Source of the DNA: an uncultured bacterium
GTDB lineage: Bacteria > Bacillota > Clostridia > Oscillospirales > Ruminococcaceae
Assembly: GCA_905214345.1 (NCBI GenBank)
Contig: CAJMLV010000046.1
Coordinates: 1-21,557 of the forward strand
Length of the DNA stretch: 21,557 bases
Direction: 5' to 3'
The notes below the pieces were generated by a model. It saw only the letters and a list, made by a program, of their open reading frames with translations, was not told the origin of the DNA and ran no database searches. Positions 8,113-15,160 of the stretch are shown here, piece after piece. Position 1 is the first letter of the stretch. The number at the start of each line of letters is the position of its first letter. Made by a program: the position numbers and the translations under genes.

Positions 8113-8328
8113 TCACTCCCCTGCCGGCTGCTTGGCGGCCACGGCGGCGTCGATTTCCTCAATCTGCAGCTTGGCCTGTTCCAAGGTGGTGTTGCAGTAT
8201 GCGATCAGCTGGGCAGCTTCGGCATACAGTTTGACGGATTTATCCAGGGTGGTTGTCTGGTCCTGCATCTGGCGCAGGATCTCCTGAAGGCGAGCCAGAC
8301 CGTCCTCAAAGTTTTTTGGTGCTTTCAT
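8113..8328 (-). CDS. xseB: exodeoxyribonuclease VII small subunit
   Basis: Small subunit of exonuclease VII, which degrades single-stranded DNA into oligonucleotides together with XseA. The 71-residue protein is all helical, with the family pattern NFEDGLARLQEILRQM (6-21) and a heptad-like second helix around LDKSVKLYAEAAQLI. Its first codons overlap the last 23 bases of xseA, which implies coupled translation and suits a complex with several small subunits per large one. The ATG at 8328 is preceded by GAGGAT inside xseA. Confidence 0.95.
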   Translation of the reverse strand: MKAPKNFEDGLARLQEILRQMQDQTTTLDKSVKLYAEAAQLIAYCNTTLEQAKLQIEEIDAAVAAKQPAGE

Positions 8329-9544
8329 CGGTATCCTCCCGGGAAAGATGCTCTACTTGCTCAACAATGCAGCGGGCGGCAGCCTGATCACCCTGCAAGG
8401 TGACGGTCTGACCCGCTTTCAGCTGTTCGGCTGTGCGGCAATTTCCCTTTTCATCCCGAATAATGGTATACCCGCGGGCGAGAACGCCGTAAGGATTCAA
8501 AGATTCGGCCACGGCAGCCGCACTTTGCAAGGCCTCCGCTTTTTGACGCAGCTGCGCGGTGTTCGCGCTTTGCAAGGCGGATTCCAGATCCTGTAAAGCC
8601 TGCCTGCGGCTGTCCAGTGCCATCTTGTGGGCGTCCAGCGTCCGCTGCGGTGCCATCATACTGAAGCTATTATAACACATTTGATAGCGGGACTGTATAT
8701 TTTTTTGAATATTTTGTCCCAGAATGAATAAATCCTGTCGAATCTGGCGAATATCGGGCACACAGACCTCCGCCGCTGCGGAAGGCGTGGGGGCGCGAAG
8801 GTCCGCCACATAATCCAGGATGGTATAGTCGATCTCATGCCCTACGGCGGAGACCACCGGCTTGCGGCAGGCGGCCGCGGCACGGGCAATACGCTCGCTG
8901 TTGAACACCCACAGATCTTCCTTGCTGCCGCCGCCGCGAGTGACCAGGATCAACTCGGGGCGCGGGTCAGAATCCAGGGCATGGATACCGTCCACGATGC
9001 TCTGTTCCGCTTCCAGTCCCTGCACATTCACGGGAGCCAGCAGCAGTTTCGTCATGGGCCAGCGGCGGGAGATGACGTTGCATACGTCCTGCAGTGCGGC
9101 GCCGGTGCGGGATGTGACCACGCCGATGCAGTGGGGCATGCGGGGCAAAGGGCGCTTGCGGGCAGGATCGAAAAGTCCCTCCCCTTCCAGCTTCTTTTTC
9201 AGGGCGTCAAAAGCCATCTGAGCGGCACCGGCGCCGAAAGGCCGCATGAATTCTACGTAGACCTGAAAGGCGCCATCCCGCTCATACAGGGTGGCGCGGC
9301 CGTAGGCCAGCACCAGCATACCGTTCTGCGGGGCAAATCCCAGCAGGCGGGCCTTGTCGCGGAACATGACGGCCTTGACGCTGGACTGTTCATCCTTGAG
9401 GGTGAAATACAAGTGTCCGCTTTTGCTGTGGCGGGTAAAGTTGGATACCTCCCCGCAGAGAATCAGGTTGTTCAGCGGTTCGCAGTTTTCCAGTACCTGG
9501 CGGGCCAGGGCGTTCAGATCTCTTACACGGATGTATTCGGCCAT
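8306..9544 (-). CDS. xseA: exodeoxyribonuclease VII large subunit
   Basis: Catalytic subunit of exonuclease VII. The 412 residues are near the usual length. The N-terminal OB-fold has CGEVSNFTRHSKSGHLYFTLKD-like signature residues (about 28-49), and the central nuclease core includes GVVTSRTGAALQDV, LILVTRGGGSKEDLWVFN and VSAVGHEIDYTILDYVAD, followed by a Gln-rich helical region and a C-terminal GYTIIRDEKG. The ATG at 9544 follows GGGAGGTG, 22 bases inside the end of the M22-like gene. Bases about 8665-8730 are noticeably AT-rich compared with the surroundings; they encode the helical region (ILGQNIQKNIQSRYQ) and the frame is intact. Confidence 0.97.
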   Translation of the reverse strand: MAEYIRVRDLNALARQVLENCEPLNNLILCGEVSNFTRHSKSGHLYFTLKDEQSSVKAVMFRDKARLLGFAPQNGMLVLAYGRATLYERDGAFQVYVEFMRPFGAGAAQMAFDALKKKLEGEGLFDPARKRPLPRMPHCIGVVTSRTGAALQDVCNVISRRWPMTKLLLAPVNVQGLEAEQSIVDGIHALDSDPRPELILVTRGGGSKEDLWVFNSERIARAAAACRKPVVSAVGHEIDYTILDYVADLRAPTPSAAAEVCVPDIRQIRQDLFILGQNIQKNIQSRYQMCYNSFSMMAPQRTLDAHKMALDSRRQALQDLESALQSANTAQLRQKAEALQSAAAVAESLNPYGVLARGYTIIRDEKGNCRTAEQLKAGQTVTLQGDQAAARCIVEQVEHLSREDTDESTKKL

Positions 9545-10470
9545 GCGCCCACCTCCCTTGCAGCCAGGATGGAAACACCGATGGCGTTGTCGGAGGCAAA
9601 TTTGCCGGGGACAAAATAAGCGCCGGGCACACGGGGGATGATGTACTGGCGTACCAGATCGCTGCTCATCACGCCCCCCGCAAAGACCACCGGCAGGTCG
9701 GGATACTGGACACGGGCGGCTGCGCACATGCGGCGCAGGGTTTCAGCCACACACAGCAGGCAGTATTTGCAGACATATTCAGGGGGACGGCCTTCCGACA
9801 GGAGCTGCTCACATTGGTTTTGCAGGCCGGAAAGACTGCAGTTCATTCCTTTCACACTGGCACGGGGATGCACAGACTCTTCACAGCGGGCGGCCAGCTC
9901 GCTGACCTGGACCCCGGCAGGAAAGCCAAAGCCCAGCCGTACGCCCAGGCGATCGACAGCCTGCCCGGCATACAGGTCGCCGGAGGTGCCCAGGCATGTC
10001 AGCTCACCGTGTGCATCACAATGGAGGAGGTCGGTGGTCCCGCCGGACACATGGAAAACCAGCAGCTCCCGCCCGAACAGATCAGCTCCGGCGGCGGCAA
10101 ACATGGCTGCCGCCGCGTGCCCCTGCTGATGGGTGGTCTGGACAAGAGGGATGCCCCTGCCCAGCGAAAACGCAGTGGCTGCGTTGACTCCCACCAGAAA
10201 ACAGGGCATGTAGGAACCTTCCGCGTTCCGCGGCCGGGCCGAAACGCCTACGGCACCAATGTCGGTCAGATCTGCCTGGGCGGCGATGGTCTGCATGAGC
10301 TGGGGCAAAGCGGCCGTATGATGGAATACGGCATCGCTTTGGCGCAGACCGAGCTGCCCGGGTTTTACCGGCAGAAATTGTTTGCAATCACAAACAACCT
10401 CTCCGGCTGTGGTATCAAAAACCGCCAGAGAGGTTGCATAGTTGCTTGTATCGAAACCGAGGATCAGCAT
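9523..10470 (-). CDS. Kae1/TsaD-like (peptidase M22 superfamily) paralogue
   Basis: 315-residue protein of the ASKHA/Kae1 fold. Seen: N-terminal LGFDTSNYATSLAVFD (4-19), a metal-site-like HQQGH (114-118, two His three residues apart as in TsaD), SGGTTDLL (142-149, equivalent to SGGHTxL), AGGVMSSDLVR (264-274) and SDNAIG (293-298) with the Asp matching the third TsaD metal ligand. TsaD carries out the last step of tRNA t6A synthesis, but this protein is shorter and divergent, so I read it as a clostridial paralogue rather than TsaD. The substrate is unknown. It overlaps nusB by 7 bases and xseA by 22 bases, and occupies the slot of folD in B. subtilis. Confidence 0.82.
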   Translation of the reverse strand: MLILGFDTSNYATSLAVFDTTAGEVVCDCKQFLPVKPGQLGLRQSDAVFHHTAALPQLMQTIAAQADLTDIGAVGVSARPRNAEGSYMPCFLVGVNAATAFSLGRGIPLVQTTHQQGHAAAAMFAAAGADLFGRELLVFHVSGGTTDLLHCDAHGELTCLGTSGDLYAGQAVDRLGVRLGFGFPAGVQVSELAARCEESVHPRASVKGMNCSLSGLQNQCEQLLSEGRPPEYVCKYCLLCVAETLRRMCAAARVQYPDLPVVFAGGVMSSDLVRQYIIPRVPGAYFVPGKFASDNAIGVSILAAREVGAWPNTSV

Positions 10471-10904
10471 GATTCGCCTTCGGGGTCCGGGGACAGGCCC
10501 TTTTCCCGCGCAACGGATCCCAGCAGACCGTTGACAAACTGATGGTCGTTGTCGGCGCCGTATTTCTTGACCAGTTCCACCGCTTCGTTGATGGCGACGG
10601 CGGGCTTTTTCTCCTCGCCGTACAGCATTTCCGCCAGGCAGATGCGCATGGCGGTCAGGCTCACTCGGGGCAGACGGGACAGGGTCCAGCCTTTCAGGTG
10701 GGAGGAAATCATCTCATCGATCTCCTCGCTGTGGGCGGACCAATCGTCCAGCAGGCGCTTGGAGAAGGAATCCAGCACCAGTTCCCCGCTTTCGCCGCCA
10801 GCCTGCAGAGTGTCCTGCATCAGGTCTTCGTGAAAGGTCAAGGTGAACGCGGCCAGAAACGCAGTTTCACGGGATTCGCGTCGGGTCATTGATTTTTGGG
10901 TCAT
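10464..10904 (-). CDS. nusB: transcription antitermination factor NusB
   Basis: All-helical RNA-binding protein that, with NusE, binds boxA RNA and supports antitermination of rRNA transcription. It has 146 residues. The family pattern is visible: RRESRETAFLAAFTL near the N-terminus, then LPRVSLTAMRICLAEML and the signature VAINEAVELVKKYG followed by FVNGLLG. The ATG at 10904 has AGGA 11 bases upstream. It follows asp23 by 50 bases with no terminator between, and its stop overlaps the next start in ATGCTGA. The yqhY-nusB pairing is conserved in Firmicutes. Confidence 0.96.
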   Translation of the reverse strand: MTQKSMTRRESRETAFLAAFTLTFHEDLMQDTLQAGGESGELVLDSFSKRLLDDWSAHSEEIDEMISSHLKGWTLSRLPRVSLTAMRICLAEMLYGEEKKPAVAINEAVELVKKYGADNDHQFVNGLLGSVAREKGLSPDPEGESC

Positions 10905-10954
10905 ATTCTCTGTTTCCTAACTTTCCGTTTGATTTGTTCGTTCCCCGGGCCGGT

Positions 10955-11311
10955 TCAGGCTTCGGTTTCTTCTGCGAGACCGCAGACGATCACGTCCACG
11001 CGGGACACGGTGATGCCGCACATGTTCTGAATGGTCTGCTTGACGTTTTCCTGCACCTTTTTGCAGACAGGCATGATCTTGCAGCCATACTTGGCAACGA
11101 CGTGCAGGGTTACCATGGCAACGCCGTCTTCAATCTCCACGTTCACGGGCTTGTGCAGGCTGGTTTTGCTCAAAAGTCCGCGCACGCTCTGCATTCCGCC
11201 GGAAGCAACAGCGTCCACGCCTTCCACTTCCAGAGCGGCCACGCTGGCGATCTTGGCAACAACATCGGTCGATATCTGCAGGCTCCCCGCCACGGTATTG
11301 CGCACATCCAT
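10955..11311 (-). CDS. Asp23/Gls24 family protein (YqhY-like)
   Basis: 118-residue cytoplasmic protein of the Asp23/Gls24 envelope-stress family. Family features are the opening GSLQISTDVVAKIASVAALEV, the central VEIEDGVAMVTLHVVAKYG and the C-terminal VSRVDVIVCGL. B. subtilis YqhY, encoded between accBC and nusB, has been tied to control of acetyl-CoA carboxylase; here the gene has the same neighbour nusB but no acc genes upstream. The ATG at 11311 has AGGAGG at ideal spacing. It is the first gene after a strong promoter (11406-11378), so it heads the housekeeping operon. Molecular function here is inferred from family only. Confidence 0.9.
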   Translation of the reverse strand: MDVRNTVAGSLQISTDVVAKIASVAALEVEGVDAVASGGMQSVRGLLSKTSLHKPVNVEIEDGVAMVTLHVVAKYGCKIMPVCKKVQENVKQTIQNMCGITVSRVDVIVCGLAEETEA

Positions 11312-11362
11312 GGGTCTTACCTCCTGTTAATCCGGAAACGCACAGCACGCTCCGGTATTCAT

Positions 11363-11376
11363 TGTTTAATTAAACA
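11363..11376. promoter_or_regulatory. perfect 14-bp palindrome over the predicted start site of asp23
   Basis: TGTTTAATTAAACA is a perfect inverted repeat that begins two bases after the -10 box and covers the expected transcription start. A symmetrical site at this place is typical of a dimeric repressor operator. I cannot assign the regulator; MarR-type proteins bind AT-rich palindromes of this kind. Confidence 0.4.
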
Positions 11377-11377
11377 T

Positions 11378-11406
11378 ACTATACCATAGATTACTTTTTT
11401 TGTAAA
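11378..11406 (-). promoter_or_regulatory. sigma-A type promoter of the asp23-nusB-...-recN operon
   Basis: Minus strand TTTACA (11406-11401), a 17-base spacer and TATAGT (11383-11378). It lies in the 110-base gap between spoIIIAH and asp23, the longest non-coding gap of the array, and gives a leader of about 60 bases. No terminator hairpin was seen after spoIIIAH, so spoIIIA transcripts may also read into this operon. Confidence 0.75.
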
Positions 11407-11421
11407 TATCGGCCACGGGCT

Positions 11422-12045
11422 TTACTTCACTTCGGTAATGGTGATGTCCTGGGCTTCCAGACCCTTGCAGCTGGTCAGCAGTACATCCCGGATCTGGGTC
11501 ACTTCATCGGCGGTCAGGGCATCGTTTTCGGTCATGACGGTCACATCGGCACGGCCGCTGCCCAGGGTGACCACGCAATCGGCAAACCCTTTGGCCTTGA
11601 TCTTGTTTTCCAGACTGGATTCAGAGGTGATGTTGCTTACCTGCTGTTCCAGCTCCTGGGTGAGGGTTTTTTTCTCTTCATCGCTCAAACTGGTGTTTTT
11701 CAGGGTCTTCTGGATGGAATCCAGAGCTTCGTCCCGGGCCTTGCTGCGGGCAAGACGGGCGGATTCAAAAAACTCCGTGCCGGAATCCTGGCTGGCGCTG
11801 ACCAGCTGGGCTTCCCCGTAGTTTTTATTGCCGGTTTCTTCCGCCTGTTCGTTGCTCAGAGAATCGTACACGGCGGTGCTCTCCCCTTCTTCCGCAGAGA
11901 CGGAAGCCGATACCGCCGGTTCCTCTGCCGTCACGGCCTCGGGGGCACTTTTGGCAAAATTCCAGTTCATATACACGGCCGCGCCCAGGGCCAGCACCAG
12001 TGTGGCCAGGGTCACGCCGCGGCCCTTATGCTGTGATTTCATCAT
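11422..12045 (-). CDS. spoIIIAH: stage III sporulation protein AH
   Basis: Mother-cell membrane protein that pairs with forespore SpoIIQ to form the feeding-tube channel. The 207-residue protein has a short basic N-terminus, one membrane helix (about 10-29, GVTLATLVLALGAAVYMNW), an acidic Ser/Glu-rich linker (about 35-85), a helical segment with many charges (about 90-140) and a C-terminal YscJ/FliF-like ring-building domain (KGFADCVVTLGSGRADVTVM to DITITEVK). The start is the first of two ATG codons at 12045, after AAAGGAGG. It is the last gene of the spoIIIA cluster and follows spoIIIAG by 13 bases. No SpoIIQ gene is in the window. Confidence 0.93.
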   Translation of the reverse strand: MMKSQHKGRGVTLATLVLALGAAVYMNWNFAKSAPEAVTAEEPAVSASVSAEEGESTAVYDSLSNEQAEETGNKNYGEAQLVSASQDSGTEFFESARLARSKARDEALDSIQKTLKNTSLSDEEKKTLTQELEQQVSNITSESSLENKIKAKGFADCVVTLGSGRADVTVMTENDALTADEVTQIRDVLLTSCKGLEAQDITITEVK

Positions 12046-12058
12046 ACATTGCCTCCTT

Positions 12059-12607
12059 TTATTGCGATGTGACCATCTTGGTAACGGTGATATGATTGCT
12101 CCCGATCCCGGTCAATGCCTGGACCAGTTGAGTCACGGTGTTCTGCACGGAACTGCTGCCGCCTCCCTCGCAGACAATGGCCACGCCCTGAATTCCTGGG
12201 CATTGGACCCGCTCCACAAGCGCCTGGTCGTTCAAAAGCACATGTTCGCTCCGGGAAGAGGTTTCGCCCTGCTCGGTGTCGGTGGCGTAGACGGTTTCTT
12301 CGCCGGAAGAAAGTGTTACCATCACCCGACAGCGGCCGGCACCCTCCACTTCGGCAATCAGCGACTCCAGCCGCTGCTCCAGCTGTGCCGCATAGGATTG
12401 TGAAGCATCCGACTTGGAAACTTCGGCGGCCTGTGGGGCGGTTTGAATGGATTCTTGTGAGGGCAGCCACTCGGACAGGCAGAGCAGTGCCATACCGGCA
12501 AGGCCCAGAAGGACAAGAAGATTGAGCCGGACTTTTTCTCCCTGAAGGTGCGCCTGCAAACCGGCCAGGGCGGTCTTGAGTTTCTCTTTCCAGTTCTGCG
12601 GCATCAT
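12059..12607 (-). CDS. spoIIIAG: stage III sporulation protein AG
   Basis: Single-pass membrane protein that forms a large oligomeric ring in the mother-cell membrane around the forespore. It has 182 residues with a membrane helix at about 28-45 and a periplasmic-side ring domain: YAAQLEQRLESLIAEVEGAG, RVMVTLSSGEETVYA, the family's VRVECPGIQGVAIVCEGG-like stretch (here VQCPGIQGVAIVCEGG) and a C-terminal ALTGIGSNHITVTKM. The start is the first ATG of an ATGATG pair that overlaps the spoIIIAF stop (12604-12606); AAGGAGG is six bases upstream. Longer in-frame starts would lie inside spoIIIAF and lack a ribosome site. Confidence 0.93.
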   Translation of the reverse strand: MMPQNWKEKLKTALAGLQAHLQGEKVRLNLLVLLGLAGMALLCLSEWLPSQESIQTAPQAAEVSKSDASQSYAAQLEQRLESLIAEVEGAGRCRVMVTLSSGEETVYATDTEQGETSSRSEHVLLNDQALVERVQCPGIQGVAIVCEGGGSSSVQNTVTQLVQALTGIGSNHITVTKMVTSQ

Positions 12608-13044
12608 TGGTTGCCTCCTTCCGTTTCCAGCCGGAAAGGCAGTGCGCCGCTGTTTTCTTCCAACAGTTCCCGCGCCTGGTCCAGCTGCGAAGCATCCGAC
12701 AGGTTGATGCACAACGTATCGCCTTCCCAGGCAAAAGCAGCGGCGATGCCGTTTTGCTGCAAAATGCTTTCCAGCGCCTGGGCTGAAACCTGCCGGGCCA
12801 GCTGCTCCTCGTAGTCTTTCAGGTCGATGGTATCGGCCAGGTCCGGGCTGAACCGGCTGATTTCGGCGGCCGCGTCATCCCAGTCCGCGCCTGTACCGGT
12901 TTGCAGTACCGACGTTAGAATATATAGCAGCAAAACTGTATTTATGACCGGCTTGAAACGGTTATCCGGCCAAAAGATACGAATCATGCCCGCTGCGGCA
13001 CACAAAAGGCATACGCCCAGTGCCATCTGACGAATGACTTGCAT
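12604..13044 (-). CDS. spoIIIAF: stage III sporulation protein AF
   Basis: Small membrane protein of the spoIIIA complex, 146 residues. Two membrane helices lie near the N-terminus (about 5-22 and 31-48), with the family-like FKPVINTVLLLYILTSVL, followed by a soluble domain rich in Glu/Gln (about 75-146) that ends with a small ring-building-like fold. The ATG at 13044 has GGAGGAGG upstream. The assignment rests on position between AE and AG plus topology; the sequence is only moderately conserved in the family. It overlaps spoIIIAG by four bases. Confidence 0.9.
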   Translation of the reverse strand: MQVIRQMALGVCLLCAAAGMIRIFWPDNRFKPVINTVLLLYILTSVLQTGTGADWDDAAAEISRFSPDLADTIDLKDYEEQLARQVSAQALESILQQNGIAAAFAWEGDTLCINLSDASQLDQARELLEENSGALPFRLETEGGNQ

Positions 13045-13048
13045 GGGG

Positions 13049-14068
13049 TTATCCTCCTCCTGTTCCGGTAATGAGCAAAAGTGTGGTGGACAAGAAAACC
13101 ATGAAGAAATACAGGGTCAGGATCGAGCCGCAAAGGCGGGCACCCTGGGCAAAGTTGCGGCAGATCTGCCAGCATTGTTTTTGCCCGCTGCCTGCCGCTA
13201 CGATCCCGGCCACCGAAAAACTGAGATAAAACAAAAGGCAGCGCAGAAACACAGGCAGAAACAATCCGCCCAGCACTAAAACGGCAGCAAGAGTCAGGGA
13301 ACCTTTCAGGAGCTGTACGGCGCTGACGGCACCGGTCAGGGCAGCGGCAGCAGCATCCCCCACTACCGGAATGGCGCCGCTCAGGACGCCCCGCCCCATA
13401 CGGATGGCGGCATTGTCCACACTGCCGGCCAGAATGTTCTGCAGCCCCAGTACGAAACTGAACAGAGTGCCGCAGAGCTTTAACAGCCAGGACAGACATT
13501 TGGCAAAAAGACCGGCGGCCTCAGCCACACCGGCATTGCCCCATACCGCCGCCGAAACGCCGAAGCAGAAGTAAATCTGCATCACAGGCATGAGAATACT
13601 GCGGATCGCCCCGGAAAGAAAGCCGGACATGGCGTAGAACATGGTGCTATACACGGCGGCGCCGCTGGTCTGCCCGCCTGCCACGGCTGCAGCGGTATAA
13701 ACCGGGACAAAGCCGATGAGGTACGTCTGGCATTCCTGCGCCGTCTGCCCGACCTGGCTTACCAATTCCATCATTCCGGCCAGGCTGATGGCGCCAAATC
13801 CCAGCACCGCCACCGCGTCAATACATTTCTGCCATCCGCTTTGCCCTGCAATCAGCCCGGCGGTGCAGGAAAGTATCAGGAATGTGATGGTCTGGGTGGC
13901 CAACCGAACCGGTTCCCCCACTGCCTGCCGTGCCGCATCGAGCAGTATCTCCCACAGGGTGGACAGGTCCCAGTTCAGTGCGGCAGAAATATCTGCCCCG
14001 GCGTCGGAGCTTGCTTGTCCGGTACCGGCGGCAAAGGCAGCGGGCGCAACCAGGCAGAAAAGAAGCAT
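13049..14068 (-). CDS. spoIIIAE: stage III sporulation protein AE
   Basis: Polytopic membrane protein of the mother-cell channel, proposed to be the export-gate-like or transporter part of the spoIIIA machine. About 339 residues: an N-terminal signal-like segment ending APAAFAA, then several hydrophobic segments, with the conserved SVDNAAIRMGRGVLSGAIPVV region (about residues 210-230) typical of AE. The start is uncertain. ATG at 14068 (TGATG junction with the spoIIIAD stop) or GTG at 14071 are the only nearby starts in frame, and neither has a good ribosome site. The residues just before them (KPCRFAFLLLAV) look like the missing basic part of the signal peptide. Translation is probably coupled to spoIIIAD. 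Confidence 0.9.
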   Translation of the reverse strand: MLLFCLVAPAAFAAGTGQASSDAGADISAALNWDLSTLWEILLDAARQAVGEPVRLATQTITFLILSCTAGLIAGQSGWQKCIDAVAVLGFGAISLAGMMELVSQVGQTAQECQTYLIGFVPVYTAAAVAGGQTSGAAVYSTMFYAMSGFLSGAIRSILMPVMQIYFCFGVSAAVWGNAGVAEAAGLFAKCLSWLLKLCGTLFSFVLGLQNILAGSVDNAAIRMGRGVLSGAIPVVGDAAAAALTGAVSAVQLLKGSLTLAAVLVLGGLFLPVFLRCLLFYLSFSVAGIVAAGSGQKQCWQICRNFAQGARLCGSILTLYFFMVFLSTTLLLITGTGGG

Positions 14069-14457
14069 CACTGCAAGAAGGAGGAAAGCGAACCGACAAG
14101 GCTTTGCAGAAGCGGCAGCGCCTGCAGCATCGCCAGCATTCGGCCGCAGAGCTCCACCATCCCGGCGGCGGCACTCATGCCCGCTTCCCGGCAAAAATCG
14201 GCGGCCAGTTGTGCCACCAGGGCGATACCCAGCACTTGCAGTACGCAACCGAACGTTTGGCCATCGCCCAAAGACGTGTAGGCAGACAATGTTCTGACCA
14301 GATCCAGCAAGGGGGTAATCTGGCGGAAAGTCAGTGCCAGAATGGCGCCGGCGCCACAGACCGATACAAGGAAAGAAAAGGCAGGCTGCTCTTTTTTCAA
14401 GGCCAGGACCAGCAGCCCGCCCGCCAGGACCAGCGCCGCAATTTTGATAATGAGCAT
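14068..14457 (-). CDS. spoIIIAD: stage III sporulation protein AD
   Basis: Small integral membrane protein of 129 residues with hydrophobic segments near 3-20, 28-45, 70-88 and the C-terminal part. Family features: the N-terminal IIKIAALVLAGGLLVLALKK and the central VLGIALVAQLAADFCREAGMSA, which matches the AD pattern of a membrane helix followed by a Cys and small residues. The ATG at 14457 lies nine bases after the spoIIIAC stop and has no clear ribosome site, so coupling to spoIIIAC is likely. The stop shares a base with the start of spoIIIAE. Confidence 0.92.
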   Translation of the reverse strand: MLIIKIAALVLAGGLLVLALKKEQPAFSFLVSVCGAGAILALTFRQITPLLDLVRTLSAYTSLGDGQTFGCVLQVLGIALVAQLAADFCREAGMSAAAGMVELCGRMLAMLQALPLLQSLVGSLSSFLQ

Positions 14458-14466
14458 GATTCATAA

Positions 14467-14661
14467 TCACAAGTCAAAGAGTGCTTTGATCAGTACGAAA
14501 AGATTACTGATCTGCCGCACCAGCATCGTAAGTACCACGATCAGACCGGCCAGTGTCGTCATCATGGCCTGGTCCTCTCGTCCGGAACGGATCAGAAGCT
14601 GATTCAGAACAGCCACAATGATGCCGATGGCTGCTATTTTGAATACCAGATCGATGTCCAT
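14467..14661 (-). CDS. spoIIIAC: stage III sporulation protein AC
   Basis: Very small membrane protein, 64 residues, close to the usual family length. Two helices: DLVFKIAAIGIIVAVLNQLL (3-22) and a second (about 36-55, TLAGLIVVLTMLVRQISNLF), joined by the charged, highly conserved RSGREDQAMM. The ATG at 14661 follows GAGGAG with eight bases of spacing. It lies between spoIIIAB and spoIIIAD as in all complete clusters. Confidence 0.95.
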   Translation of the reverse strand: MDIDLVFKIAAIGIIVAVLNQLLIRSGREDQAMMTTLAGLIVVLTMLVRQISNLFVLIKALFDL

Positions 14662-14683
14662 GGTTAAGGCTCCTCTATTGGTT

Positions 14684-15160
14684 TCAGGCCAGCAGTATGG
14701 CGATGAGCGATCCCAGGCAGATGCCCAGCCGCGGATACAGCCGCATGGCCTGGCAGGCGGATTCCTGCACCCGCTGCCCGTTCCGGCGACAGAGTTCGGC
14801 CAGATGATCCAGCGTGTCGCAGGCTGTTTGGCGCGGGGCGATTTCCAGTGCGGAGAGACCGGCATGCAGCTCACCTCCAAGGGCGGAACACAGACAATCC
14901 GGCGGCTGTATCTGAGAAAAGGCGGCGGCACCCTCTGGGAAGAACGGCGAATACTCCGCATACCGTGCGGCGGCAGCCAGTACTACTGCTCCCGGCAGAG
15001 TGCGGTAATAAATCGATTCCCGGATGTACTGCAAAAAACGGATAAAGGCTTCGATTTGCCTGGCTGCACGTCTTTTTTGGCATGCCAGAAGCCAGCCGAT
15101 TCCCCCGCCGCAGCAGGCCAGCAGACATCCGCCCACAAATTTCAATACAAACGCGGTCAT
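14684..15160 (-). CDS. spoIIIAB: stage III sporulation protein AB
   Basis: Membrane-associated protein of 158 residues with an N-terminal helix (about 5-25), a cytoplasmic helical domain and a C-terminal hydrophobic segment (LGICLGSLIAILLA). The helical domain resembles the type II secretion GspF fold in the family. Family-like features are AFIRFLQYIRESIYYRTLP and the C-terminal LYPRLGICLGSL. It would partner the SpoIIIAA ATPase. The ATG at 15160 overlaps the spoIIIAA stop as ATGA, so the two are translationally coupled. Confidence 0.92.
   Translation of the reverse strand: MTAFVLKFVGGCLLACCGGGIGWLLACQKRRAARQIEAFIRFLQYIRESIYYRTLPGAVVLAAAARYAEYSPFFPEGAAAFSQIQPPDCLCSALGGELHAGLSALEIAPRQTACDTLDHLAELCRRNGQRVQESACQAMRLYPRLGICLGSLIAILLA

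Noticed and set aside
8665..8730. AT-rich patch inside xseA as a promoter or inserted fragment
   Set aside because: The frame is continuous and encodes the expected helical region of XseA; no paired -35/-10 with sensible spacing was found.
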